From: Acetobacteraceae bacterium
GTDB taxonomy: Bacteria; Pseudomonadota; Alphaproteobacteria; Acetobacterales; Acetobacteraceae
Direction of reading: 5' to 3'
DNA length: 39,522 bases
Assembly (NCBI GenBank): GCA_025452005.1
Contig: JANWJK010000139.1
Span: 1 to 39,522, forward strand
The notes under the pieces were generated by a model, which was not told the origin of the DNA, ran no database searches, and saw only the letters and a program-made list of their open reading frames with translations. Of the stretch, positions 10,283 to 19,016 are shown piece by piece (the first letter of the stretch is position 1; each line of letters starts with the position of its first letter). Position numbers and translations under genes: made by a program.

Positions 10283-11284
10283 GTGATCACGAATGGCGGG
10301 CGCCTGGCCCTGTTGCCACACGGGCCTCCGTTACTGCAGGTCGTCGTTGATACAGAAGAGGAGTTCGACTGGGAGCGGCCATTCGACCGGCGCAATGTCA
10401 GCGTCACCGCGATCGACGCCCAATGCCTAGCGCAGGCAATCTATGCGCCATACGGCCTGCGTCCGACCTACGTGCTGGATTACCCCGTGGCCACCAGCAG
10501 ATCGGCCGCGAGTGTGCTGAAGGCGTTTCAGGACGCCGGCCAGTGTCAGGTCGGCGCTCACCTTCACCCATGGGTCAATCCGCCGTTCGACGAGGAGATA
10601 GGGGATTTCAACTCCTATCCCGGCAACCTGCCGGCCACCTTAGAGTCGGCCAAGCTCCGTGCGTTGACCGATGCCATTCAAGCCGCCTTCGGCCGGCGAC
10701 CGACGATTTACAAGGCGGGCCGATATGGCGTCGGCGCCCACACCGCGGCCATTCTTGCCGAACTAGGCTATCGCATCGACCTGAGCGTGGTTCCGCACAC
10801 GGATTTTCGTCGGCAGTTCGGGCCGGACTTCCGTGGGTGTCCCGATCGCCCCTACTGGTTCGCCGAAAACATGCTGGAGCTTCCGCTGTCGCGGGGGTTT
10901 TCCGGGCTGGCGGCCCGCTTCGGCGCCATGCTGCACCGCCACACCGAGCGCGGTTGGGGTCGCCGTCTCCATCTTGGAGCTCTGCTGTCGAGGGCCAGCC
11001 TATTGGAGCGGGCAACCGTGACCCCCGAGGGCGTCACGTTCGACGAAATCGCGCGGCTGGTGCGGTCTATGCGACGGCAAGGCCACCGGCTATTCACGCT
11101 GACCTATCACAGTCCATCGCTTGCTCCCGGCCATACACCCTATGTGCGGACCGCCCGCGACGTTTCACTGTTCCTTGACAGGATCAAACGGGTGTTAGCG
11201 TTATTTTTCGAGGAACTCGGCGCCCAGCCGACGATGCCTGAGGAGATCTTCGTAATGCTCAGCCAGCCCATAACAGGGCTTTGA
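10283..11284 (+). CDS. polysaccharide deacetylase-family (WalW-like) protein
   Basis: LLQVVVDTEEEFDWERPF, GAHLHPWVNPPFDE, GRRPTIYKAGRYGVGAHTAAILAELGYRIDLSV, LTYHSPSLAPGHTPYVR. GTG start at 10283 preceded by AGGAG (10271-10275). Confidence 0.78.
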   Translation: MITNGGRLALLPHGPPLLQVVVDTEEEFDWERPFDRRNVSVTAIDAQCLAQAIYAPYGLRPTYVLDYPVATSRSAASVLKAFQDAGQCQVGAHLHPWVNPPFDEEIGDFNSYPGNLPATLESAKLRALTDAIQAAFGRRPTIYKAGRYGVGAHTAAILAELGYRIDLSVVPHTDFRRQFGPDFRGCPDRPYWFAENMLELPLSRGFSGLAARFGAMLHRHTERGWGRRLHLGALLSRASLLERATVTPEGVTFDEIARLVRSMRRQGHRLFTLTYHSPSLAPGHTPYVRTARDVSLFLDRIKRVLALFFEELGAQPTMPEEIFVMLSQPITGL

Positions 11285-11288
11285 TGAT

Positions 11289-11960
11289 GTGACGGTCTTC
11301 CGCCAAATGGATAGAGTCCTGCTTCGCCTGCGCCCCCTCTACTGGTCAGCGCGTGGGCTCATCAGAAGCCGGACGTTGGCGTTCTTTGTCTGCCAACGCC
11401 AAGCGCAGCTGCCGACACCGGACGGGACGGAGATCAGATTGGGCGGTGTTGGTCGTGAGGACATCGCGACCCGCCTCGCCGTGGCCCGCGGGGACGATCC
11501 GCGGGAATACTGTGCACGGTTGACCGCTGGTCATTGGGTGATCTATGCGCTCGGAAGCGACGGCGATATCCAGTCATGGGGCTGGCTCACTGCGCCGGCC
11601 AATGTTCCACAAGATTCTCCGTGGGAATTCGGGATTCGCATGAGGGTCGCCCCAGGCAGCGGCTTCCTATGGGACTACTTCACCATGCCTGACTATCGCG
11701 GGCGCGGCCTATACCGGATTCTTCTGCAACATTCCGCAGAACAATGTTTCCTGCGGGGCGCAAGGCGGGCCTTGGGCTACGCCGATGTCTCCAATACTGC
11801 TTCCAGCAGGGGCCTTGCGAATGCGCAGTACCTGGGACAAGCAGAGATCCACGTGAAGAGGTTCGGACCATTCTGCCAAATCTCGCGGCATGGTTTCCGG
11901 CAAACAGTGCTGGTGGGCGGAATGGTGGAGCTCGATGCGCTGTTGCCGCACACGGTGTAG
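11289..11960 (+). CDS. GNAT family N-acetyltransferase
   Basis: LWDYFTMPDYRGRGLYRILLQHSAEQCFLRGARRALGYADVSNTASSRGLANAQY (acetyl-CoA binding motif). GTG start, 4 nt after the preceding stop. Confidence 0.72.
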   Translation: MTVFRQMDRVLLRLRPLYWSARGLIRSRTLAFFVCQRQAQLPTPDGTEIRLGGVGREDIATRLAVARGDDPREYCARLTAGHWVIYALGSDGDIQSWGWLTAPANVPQDSPWEFGIRMRVAPGSGFLWDYFTMPDYRGRGLYRILLQHSAEQCFLRGARRALGYADVSNTASSRGLANAQYLGQAEIHVKRFGPFCQISRHGFRQTVLVGGMVELDALLPHTV

Positions 11961-11968
11961 TAGTTGCA

Positions 11969-12946
11969 CTACTGGCAATCGCGCGGCCAGAGCCAGCGTG
12001 CGGCCGCCGCAGGATCAAGACGATGCGGTGCTGCCTGGATGTGTTCAGCGGCGATGCCGATCCGACCCAGGGGACGCATCGGCGTCAACATACCCTGGCG
12101 GGTCGCGTTGAGCCTCTTGTCGCTGGTAAAAACCAGCTTGATCCCCACACTGCGCGCCGCAGCGACGACCTTGTCGTCATAGCGTCCATGCGGGCAACCT
12201 AGCGCCGCAGTCACTGCCGTATCCGCGGTCATCGTCGCTATTGCATCGCGCGCATCGGCAAGCTCCGATGCGACATCATCCAGGCCGACGAGGGGCACAT
12301 GTCGATACCCATGCAGGCCTACGTCTATACCGAAATCGGCGAGACACCGGAGTTCGTTGGCGGTCAACATCATCCTGGCGTGGCATGGCTGGCGCGGCAG
12401 CCTCTCCAGGAGCCTGTCCCTCTCTTTTTCATCCATAAGCGCCAAACGCGTAACGAGCCCAACAGGATCATCGGCATTTCCACTCGAGCGATCCTGAGAA
12501 TACCAACCGAAGCGGTTTGCCGCGAATACATCCTCCTGCCACCAGGTCATCGTATCCGCCGCCACCGCCTCGGCGGCGACAAAAATCACCGCCGGCATAG
12601 CCCGTGCCCGAAGCAGTGGTGCCGCATAGCGGAGATTGTCCGCCCAGCCGTCGTCGAACGTGATCAACAGAGCATGGTCTGGCAAGCCTCTCGATCCCTC
12701 GTACGCATTCATGACGCTGTGAATATCGACCACGGCGTAGTGGTCATGGAAAAAGCCGAGCAACTGCTCGAACAGCGGCGCCGAGACCGTATAGACGGGA
12801 TCCGCCAGAGCGAAATCAGGATCGGATGGGTCGATGACACGGTGGAACATCACCGCCGTCAGTGCACGCCGCACACCGTATCGGGCCAGTGACAGGACTC
12901 CGCTCCGAAAGGCCGCCTGACGCAGCAGTGGGCGCAGGCGCGTCAT
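11969..12946 (-). CDS. polysaccharide deacetylase (NodB-like)
   Basis: TAVMFHRVIDP, LLITFDDGWADNLRYAAPLLRARAMPAVIFV, DVGLHGYRHVPL, ALGCPHGRYDDKVVAAARSVG. Confidence 0.9.
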   Translation of the reverse strand: MTRLRPLLRQAAFRSGVLSLARYGVRRALTAVMFHRVIDPSDPDFALADPVYTVSAPLFEQLLGFFHDHYAVVDIHSVMNAYEGSRGLPDHALLITFDDGWADNLRYAAPLLRARAMPAVIFVAAEAVAADTMTWWQEDVFAANRFGWYSQDRSSGNADDPVGLVTRLALMDEKERDRLLERLPRQPCHARMMLTANELRCLADFGIDVGLHGYRHVPLVGLDDVASELADARDAIATMTADTAVTAALGCPHGRYDDKVVAAARSVGIKLVFTSDKRLNATRQGMLTPMRPLGRIGIAAEHIQAAPHRLDPAAAARWLWPRDCQ

Positions 12947-13899
12947 GCAATTGATTTCCTCGACCCGTCTTTGCCGTTTTTGTTGTCTGCCCAGCCGGTC
13001 AGCCTCTTCGTGGCCTTCATCGGCGGAGACGCCGTAATGAGATACCATAGGTTCTCTATCACGCGGTGGCCGCGCAACATGGCATGCAGCACCAGTACCG
13101 AACCTCGGCCGAGGGAGCCGGCGCTGTAAAGATTCCGTCCTACAGCGGCGTAACGCTCGCTCAGGATGGCCCTCACCTCGCGATCTGCCAATCTGTGTCG
13201 CTGTTGCTCGACGTGGCGACGGACCATTGGGAGCACGTAGCGGTCGCTTGTGTCGGCATACGTCTTCGTCAGGCTGCCCGCCGTGTCATGCACAATCGTG
13301 AGTATCTCGGGCACGAATACAACTTCCCCCGTAACGGCGAGCCGAATCCACATGTCCTGGTCGGCACCGACAGCGAGGCTGGTATCAAACGGCCCGACGG
13401 CGCGCAATGCTGCCGATCGCGCCACGACACAGGGCTTGGCGATCATTGTTCGCGCCAGGAGCAGCCGCCATATTTCGCTCGGCGCAATCGTCAGAGAAAA
13501 TATTCCATCGTCGCGCATCATGTGACCACAGGCGAAGCGACATCCGCTGGCTGCCAGGACCGCGTTGGGATTCAACGCCAGCGCCTCGACCTGACGTGCA
13601 AGCTTGTCGGGCAACCACTCATCGTCGGCATCAAGGAACGCGATCAGCTCACCTTCGGCAGCAGCGATGCCTTCATTCATGGCGGCGCTCTCACCCTGAT
13701 TGCTGGTGAGACAGAGCAGCCTTACCCGATCGCCATAGAGCGTCGTGACGATATCGGCCGTCGTATCGCGGCTGCCATCATCCACCACGACGACTTCGTA
13801 GTTCCGGTAGGTCTGCGCCAGCGCGGAGTCCACAGCCCGCTGGATGGTCTCGGCCGCGTTGTAGGCCGGGATCAGGACGGTGACGAAGGGCTTGGTCAT
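12943..13899 (-). CDS. glycosyltransferase family 2
   Basis: VTVLIPAYNAAETIQRAVDSALAQTYRNYEVVVVDDGSRDTTADIV, GELIAFLDADDEWLPDKL. Confidence 0.93.
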   Translation of the reverse strand: MTKPFVTVLIPAYNAAETIQRAVDSALAQTYRNYEVVVVDDGSRDTTADIVTTLYGDRVRLLCLTSNQGESAAMNEGIAAAEGELIAFLDADDEWLPDKLARQVEALALNPNAVLAASGCRFACGHMMRDDGIFSLTIAPSEIWRLLLARTMIAKPCVVARSAALRAVGPFDTSLAVGADQDMWIRLAVTGEVVFVPEILTIVHDTAGSLTKTYADTSDRYVLPMVRRHVEQQRHRLADREVRAILSERYAAVGRNLYSAGSLGRGSVLVLHAMLRGHRVIENLWYLITASPPMKATKRLTGWADNKNGKDGSRKSIA

Positions 13900-13921
13900 G
13901 CCGCTCGAACGAAAATTTTCA

Positions 13922-15001
13922 TCAGATCTGCTTCTCCGCCTGCTTTCTTAGCCAGGATTGCCGTCGATCCTGCAATCGCCACTCCAACGCTTGATAGGCA
14001 CGAGCGACCAGAGGCCGTACACCTGCAGCGGACCACCTGGCGCTGCCGTACCGCGTCGTGCCAGTCGCCAATTCACGCTTGTGCGGTGCATCACCTTCGC
14101 CGCGATCGATGAACTTGATCCCATCTTGAGTCGCCCGTTGGATCGTATGCCAAAGCAGCAACCGGCCAGGCGAGACGTCTCGCATCTGCGGATCGTAGAC
14201 CGGGAACCAGTAACTCAGCACGTCGTGGTACTGCGGACCAAGATGCTGGGCAAGCAGCCGATTGCCGGCTTCCAGCCTGTTCAGGATCAGCCGACACTCC
14301 GGCGCGGGTGCCTCGTTCAATGCCCCGATCAGCCGGACGTTCGCGCTCAAAGCAAGCACATCGTCCGCAACGGTGCGCTGATACTGAGCGCGCTTTTGCG
14401 CGATGAGATCGGCGATCATCGGCGGTGGAATCTGCTCGAGCCGGACCATGCGGAGCTCGCCATAGTCACGCTCCGCCCGGCGCAGGCGGCGCTCGGTGTT
14501 GCGTATAAAGTCGCGGCCACGCTCCGCCAAGGTCGCGAAGTAGGCCTGTGGTCCGAGCGGGATGTCGATGACATAGCCGGTCCGCGACCACGCAGCGTCG
14601 AGTCCGAAATGTGCCTGGTCCTCGATCAGGTGTGTGATGAAAAGCGATTTCAGGCGGCAGAGCTGCATCAGCGATGACGAACTGATCCGCAGGTCCGGCC
14701 CGGCTATCAGACCCGCCGCGTCGCACAGGCCGCCGCCGATCCGCTCTGCCACACCGAGACGCTGATGCCAATAACTGTGGAACTGAAACGGGAAAAAGCC
14801 GCGGATGGATCCACCCTCATGAAGTATCGCGACGTAGGCGCGACCGTTCGCCCGCTCGCATGCCTGGGCAAATGTCGGAGTCAGGAAGGCCCGCCGCAGT
14901 GACGGCGATTGCGCTTGCATGTGCTGCCATTGTAGGAGTTCGGCAGCACTGAGCGCGGATGGCCGCACCACGTCGGCGCGCAAACCCCATCCGCTCACCA
15001 C
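13922..15001 (-). CDS. GNAT-superfamily acyltransferase, CelD/FemAB-like (second copy)
   Basis: PSLRRAFLTPTFAQACERANGRAYVAILHEGGSIRGFFPFQ, RGRDFIRNTERRLRRAERDYG, FIDRGEGDAPHKRELATGTTRYGSARW. Confidence 0.82.
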   Translation of the reverse strand: MVSGWGLRADVVRPSALSAAELLQWQHMQAQSPSLRRAFLTPTFAQACERANGRAYVAILHEGGSIRGFFPFQFHSYWHQRLGVAERIGGGLCDAAGLIAGPDLRISSSSLMQLCRLKSLFITHLIEDQAHFGLDAAWSRTGYVIDIPLGPQAYFATLAERGRDFIRNTERRLRRAERDYGELRMVRLEQIPPPMIADLIAQKRAQYQRTVADDVLALSANVRLIGALNEAPAPECRLILNRLEAGNRLLAQHLGPQYHDVLSYWFPVYDPQMRDVSPGRLLLWHTIQRATQDGIKFIDRGEGDAPHKRELATGTTRYGSARWSAAGVRPLVARAYQALEWRLQDRRQSWLRKQAEKQI

Positions 15002-15032
15002 GAGGACCCTTCCAGGCAGCGCAGGGTCTTGA

Positions 15033-15062
15033 TTGTCAACATTTTCGAGCGGCGGATATATA
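15033..15062 (+). promoter_or_regulatory. candidate sigma70-like promoter for the sulfotransferase gene
   Basis: TTGTCA (15033-15038), 18-nt spacer, TATATA (15057-15062) in the AT-rich 98-bp gap between divergent genes. Confidence 0.35.
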
Positions 15063-15099
15063 TTTGCACGATCAGTCTGCTGTCAAGCAATTGCCGACG

Positions 15100-16056
15100 A
15101 TGCCCGACAACACACCGTTCTTCGTCATAGGAGCCGGTCGTTCCGGTACCACCCTGCTGCGTCTGATCCTCGCAGGCCACTCGAGGCTGCACATCCCGCC
15201 GGAGACCCGGTTCGTCCGCCCCCTGGTTCGAGAGCTGCCGCTGAGCGGCCAACTCACGCCCGCCCAGATCGGACGTGCGGTCGCGATCATGACCGGGGAT
15301 TATCGTTGGCCCGATATGGAGATCGCTGCCAGCGACCTGCACCACTGGGCATTGAGCCTGCCCAAACCAAGCCTGGTCGATATCATCGATCTGGTTTACC
15401 GCCGCCTTCTGACAAGAGCCGACAAGCCGCGGTTCGGCGACAAGACACCGATCTATTTCGAGATTGTGCCGCAATTGGCCGCGCTGTATCCCGGTGCGAA
15501 GTTCATCCACCTCATTCGGGATGGCCGGGACGTCGCAATCTCGCGCATCGACCTGGACTGGGACCGTTACTACGAGCGCAATAGGTTCGAGTGGGCGCTC
15601 GCGATGGCCAAGCGCCGGGAATATATTCAGTCCCCCTATGCCGGGCAAATCCTCGAGGTTCGATACGAGGACCTGGTCAGCAACGTTGAGGGAACGGTTC
15701 GACAAATCTGCGCCTTTCTCGGCGAGCAGTTCGAGCCAGGGATGCTGAGTTGGCGACAACTGACCGCACTGGTACCAGCTCGCGAGAAGCACATCCATCG
15801 CAAACTCGGTCAGCAAGTGTCAAGCGATGACATCGCTGTCTGGCGCCACAGATTGAGTGCACTCGAGTGCGCGATGGAGGCCTGCCTGTACCGAGACCTG
15901 GAGCGGCTTGGCTATCAGCTCAGATTCTCGGGCGCCGCATGGAGGCCCTTGCTGCCGGTCGTCGGTGGGCTGCTGCACGCTGCGGCTCCATGGCTCAGCC
16001 GTAGCGTTCGTTCCTTGAAGCGACGCAACTTGATCCCAATGCGGATATGCCTTTGA
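15100..16056 (+). CDS. PAPS-dependent sulfotransferase family protein
   Basis: FFVIGAGRSGTTLLRLILAGHSRLHIPPETRF (5'-PSB loop), KFIHLIRDGRDVAISRIDL (3'-PB motif), VRYEDLVSNVEGTVRQICAFLGE. Confidence 0.9.
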   Translation: MPDNTPFFVIGAGRSGTTLLRLILAGHSRLHIPPETRFVRPLVRELPLSGQLTPAQIGRAVAIMTGDYRWPDMEIAASDLHHWALSLPKPSLVDIIDLVYRRLLTRADKPRFGDKTPIYFEIVPQLAALYPGAKFIHLIRDGRDVAISRIDLDWDRYYERNRFEWALAMAKRREYIQSPYAGQILEVRYEDLVSNVEGTVRQICAFLGEQFEPGMLSWRQLTALVPAREKHIHRKLGQQVSSDDIAVWRHRLSALECAMEACLYRDLERLGYQLRFSGAAWRPLLPVVGGLLHAAAPWLSRSVRSLKRRNLIPMRICL

Positions 16057-16121
16057 CTGATATATCGCACACAGATTGCCATTGAGCGGCCACGGCGGCG
16101 CCAATTTGCTGTCGCTGCACG

Positions 16122-17378
16122 TCAGAACCGCTGTGCCGCATACGGCGCGAGGGGAAACGCCGCCGGTTTCCCGCCCATCAGGTCCGCCACCAGCCGCGCC
16201 GTCATCGCCCCGGCGGTCAGCCCGACATGCCCGTGGCCGAACGCATGCACCACATCCGCGCAGCCGCTGGCAGGCCCAATGCACGGCAGCCCGTCCGGTG
16301 TGGACGGGCGATGCCCCATCCAGACCTTCACCTTCCTCTCCGGCAGGTCCGCCGGCAGATCAGGAAACACCTGCCGGGCGAAATCGCGCAGCACGGCGGC
16401 GCGCTGCCAATTCGGGGCGGCGTCCAGCCCGGCCAGTTCCACCTGGCCTGCCAGCCGCAGTCCCTGTGCCGACATCACGCATGCCATTTTCCCGTCACTC
16501 GGCATGACCGGGTACCGTGGGGCGATCCCTGGATCCCCGATCACGGCATGGTACCCGCGCTCCGTCTCCAACGGCACCCGGTCACCGGCCTCCGCGGCAA
16601 GCACATGCGACCATGCCCCGGCAGCGATCACCGCACGGTCCCCGGCGACCTCCCCCGCCTCGGTGCGCACGGCACGCAGCCGCTGGCCCTCGATGCGAAA
16701 GCCGACTGCCCGCTCGCGCCGCAGCTCCGCTCCCTGTGCCACCGCCAGCCGCACCAGGGCGGCCACATAGGCGCCCGGGTCACGGCACTGGCCGTTCTCC
16801 TCCACCAGCACGGCGAACGTGTAGCGCCGGCTGAGCGCCGGTTCGCGCTGGCGCAGCTCATCGGCCGACAGCTCGAGCCAGCGCACGCCGGTCTCCCGCC
16901 GCAGCCGCCAGGCAAGCGCCTCCGCCTCGAAGTCGGCGCGGCTGGGAAACACGAACAGCACCCCCTGCCGCGTGATCAGGTCGCCGACCCCAGCCTCCTC
17001 CGCGAGCCGCCGATGCAGCTCAGGTGCATCGAGCAGCAGTGGCCGCAGTGCACGGGCGGTCGCGGCCACACGCGCCTCGGTGGCGCCGGCACGCAGGAAT
17101 CGCGTCAGCCACGGCAGCAGCCGGGGCAGATAGCGCCAACGGATCGCCAGCGGGCCCAGTGGGTCGGCGAGCCAGCCCGGCACCTTCCGCCAGATGCCCG
17201 GCGCCGACATCGGGATCACGGAACTCGGGTTGAGCAGCGTGCCGTTGCCATAACTCGCCGCCTGTTCGCCGCCGGGCTCGCCCGGCTCCAGGATCGTCAC
17301 GCGATGTCCGTCGCGCAGCAGCTCGATCGCGGTGGCCGCGCCGACGATGCCGGCGCCGATCACGACGACATGCGGCAT
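16122..17378 (-). CDS. FAD-dependent D-amino-acid dehydrogenase/oxidase (DadA-like)
   Basis: MPHVVVIGAGIVGAATAIELLRDGHRVTILEPGEPGGEQAASYGNGTLLNPSSVIP; C-terminal VWMGHRPSTPDGLPCIGPASGCADVVHAFGHGHVGLTAGAMTARLVADLM. Confidence 0.9.
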   Translation of the reverse strand: MPHVVVIGAGIVGAATAIELLRDGHRVTILEPGEPGGEQAASYGNGTLLNPSSVIPMSAPGIWRKVPGWLADPLGPLAIRWRYLPRLLPWLTRFLRAGATEARVAATARALRPLLLDAPELHRRLAEEAGVGDLITRQGVLFVFPSRADFEAEALAWRLRRETGVRWLELSADELRQREPALSRRYTFAVLVEENGQCRDPGAYVAALVRLAVAQGAELRRERAVGFRIEGQRLRAVRTEAGEVAGDRAVIAAGAWSHVLAAEAGDRVPLETERGYHAVIGDPGIAPRYPVMPSDGKMACVMSAQGLRLAGQVELAGLDAAPNWQRAAVLRDFARQVFPDLPADLPERKVKVWMGHRPSTPDGLPCIGPASGCADVVHAFGHGHVGLTAGAMTARLVADLMGGKPAAFPLAPYAAQRF

Positions 17379-18964
17379 CAGGCCGCGCGGCGCACGCGAT
17401 AGAACTGCGGGATACCCTCGGGGATGTCCTTCAGGTCCGAGCGGAACGTCGTCGGCTGATAGAACAGCCCGAGCGGCGCATAGGACGGGTTCTCGAACAG
17501 CTCCGCCTGCATCTCCGCACAGAGCTTCTTCTGTGCCGCCAGGTCCGCGGCGTCGTACCAGGCCAGGCGCAGCGCCTCCATCTTCGGGTCGTCCGGCCAG
17601 CCGAACCACGCCGTGGCCGGGTTGGAGCGGATCACCGTCAGCGACGCCGGCGAGACATTGCCGGTGCCGCCGCCATAGGTGAAGAACATGTTCCAGCCGC
17701 CCTTGTCGATCGGCTCCTTGCTGGCGCGCCGCTGCACCACCGTGCCCCAGTCGAGCGACTGATAGTCGACGTTGAAGCCGATCTTCTTCAGCAGGTCGCC
17801 GCCCACCAACGCAAGCGCGCTGATCACCGGGAAGTCGGAGGCCGCCAGCAGCACGACCTTCTCGCCTTTGTAGCCGGCCGCGGCGAGATCTGTGTTCAGC
17901 TTTACCGGATCGTGCGGCCCCTTCATCATGTCGACACCAACATCGCTCGCCAGCGGCGTGCCGGGCACGAACAGGCCGATGCCGGTCCTGATCAGTTCGG
18001 GGTCGGCGCCGGCCACCGCATCCATGAACGCGCGCTGGTCAATCGCCGACAACACGAGGCGACGGATCGCCGGCTTGTCGAACGGCGGGTACAGGCAGTT
18101 GAATCGCATCACGCCGATCGAGCCGGAATGGTCCTTCACCACCGTCGTCAGACTGCCCTGCCCCTTCAGCGTGCTCAGCAGATCGATCGTCGGGTTCTCC
18201 CACCAGTCGAACTCGCCGGCCCGCATCGCCGCGGACTTGGTGGCCGGATCGGGCACCACCGACCATTCCACCCGGTCGAAGTTCACCGTCTTCGGGCCGG
18301 CGGTCATCTCGGCCGGCCCGTCGGTGCGCGGTAGATAGTCGGCGAACCGCTCGTACACCACGCGCGACCCCGCCACCCGCTCGGACGCGACAAAGCGATA
18401 GGGACCGGACCCGACCATCTCGCTCACCTGCTTCATCGGATCGGTCAGCGCCAGGCGCTCCGGCATGATGCAGCACATGTTGGTGGTAACGGCGAGCGCA
18501 TCCGCCAGCAGCGGGAACGGCTTTTTCAGCCGGAAGCGGATCTGCTTGTCGGACGGTGCCGACACTTCGTCGGTCGCCGCGCGCAGCACGCCGCCGAAGC
18601 CGTCGCGCTGCCACCAGCGCTGTATACTGGCGACACAGTCGCGCGCCAGCACCGCGCTGCCATCGTGGAACTTCAGCCCGTCGCGCAACGTGATGTCCCA
18701 CTGCCTGCCATCGGCACTGACCGCGTGGCCAGCCGCCATCTGCGGCTGCGGCTGGAAGTTGTTGTCCTGGCCGTACAACGTGTCGAACACCAGATGCGCG
18801 TGGTTGCGCGTGACGTCGGCAGTGGTCCACACCGGATCGAGTGTCGCGAGGTCCGCCTGCGGCAGGAACTTCAGCACGTGCTGCGCCTCGGCGCGGACGA
18901 TGTTCGGCGTTGCCAGAACCGCCGCCCCGGCCAGTGTCGACTTGAGAACGTCTCGTCGTCGCAT
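17378..18964 (-). CDS. ABC transporter substrate-binding protein, dipeptide/nickel type (DppA-like)
   Basis: MRRRDVLKSTLAGAAVLATPNIVRAEA (Tat-like leader), LDPVWTTADVTRNHAHLVFDTLYGQD, WDITLRDGLKFHDGSAVLARDCVASIQRW. Confidence 0.92.
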   Translation of the reverse strand: MRRRDVLKSTLAGAAVLATPNIVRAEAQHVLKFLPQADLATLDPVWTTADVTRNHAHLVFDTLYGQDNNFQPQPQMAAGHAVSADGRQWDITLRDGLKFHDGSAVLARDCVASIQRWWQRDGFGGVLRAATDEVSAPSDKQIRFRLKKPFPLLADALAVTTNMCCIMPERLALTDPMKQVSEMVGSGPYRFVASERVAGSRVVYERFADYLPRTDGPAEMTAGPKTVNFDRVEWSVVPDPATKSAAMRAGEFDWWENPTIDLLSTLKGQGSLTTVVKDHSGSIGVMRFNCLYPPFDKPAIRRLVLSAIDQRAFMDAVAGADPELIRTGIGLFVPGTPLASDVGVDMMKGPHDPVKLNTDLAAAGYKGEKVVLLAASDFPVISALALVGGDLLKKIGFNVDYQSLDWGTVVQRRASKEPIDKGGWNMFFTYGGGTGNVSPASLTVIRSNPATAWFGWPDDPKMEALRLAWYDAADLAAQKKLCAEMQAELFENPSYAPLGLFYQPTTFRSDLKDIPEGIPQFYRVRRAA

Positions 18965-19016
18965 GGTGCGTTCCTCCCTACTTGCCGACATGTGACACTT
19001 GCGCGGCGAGCCGGTA

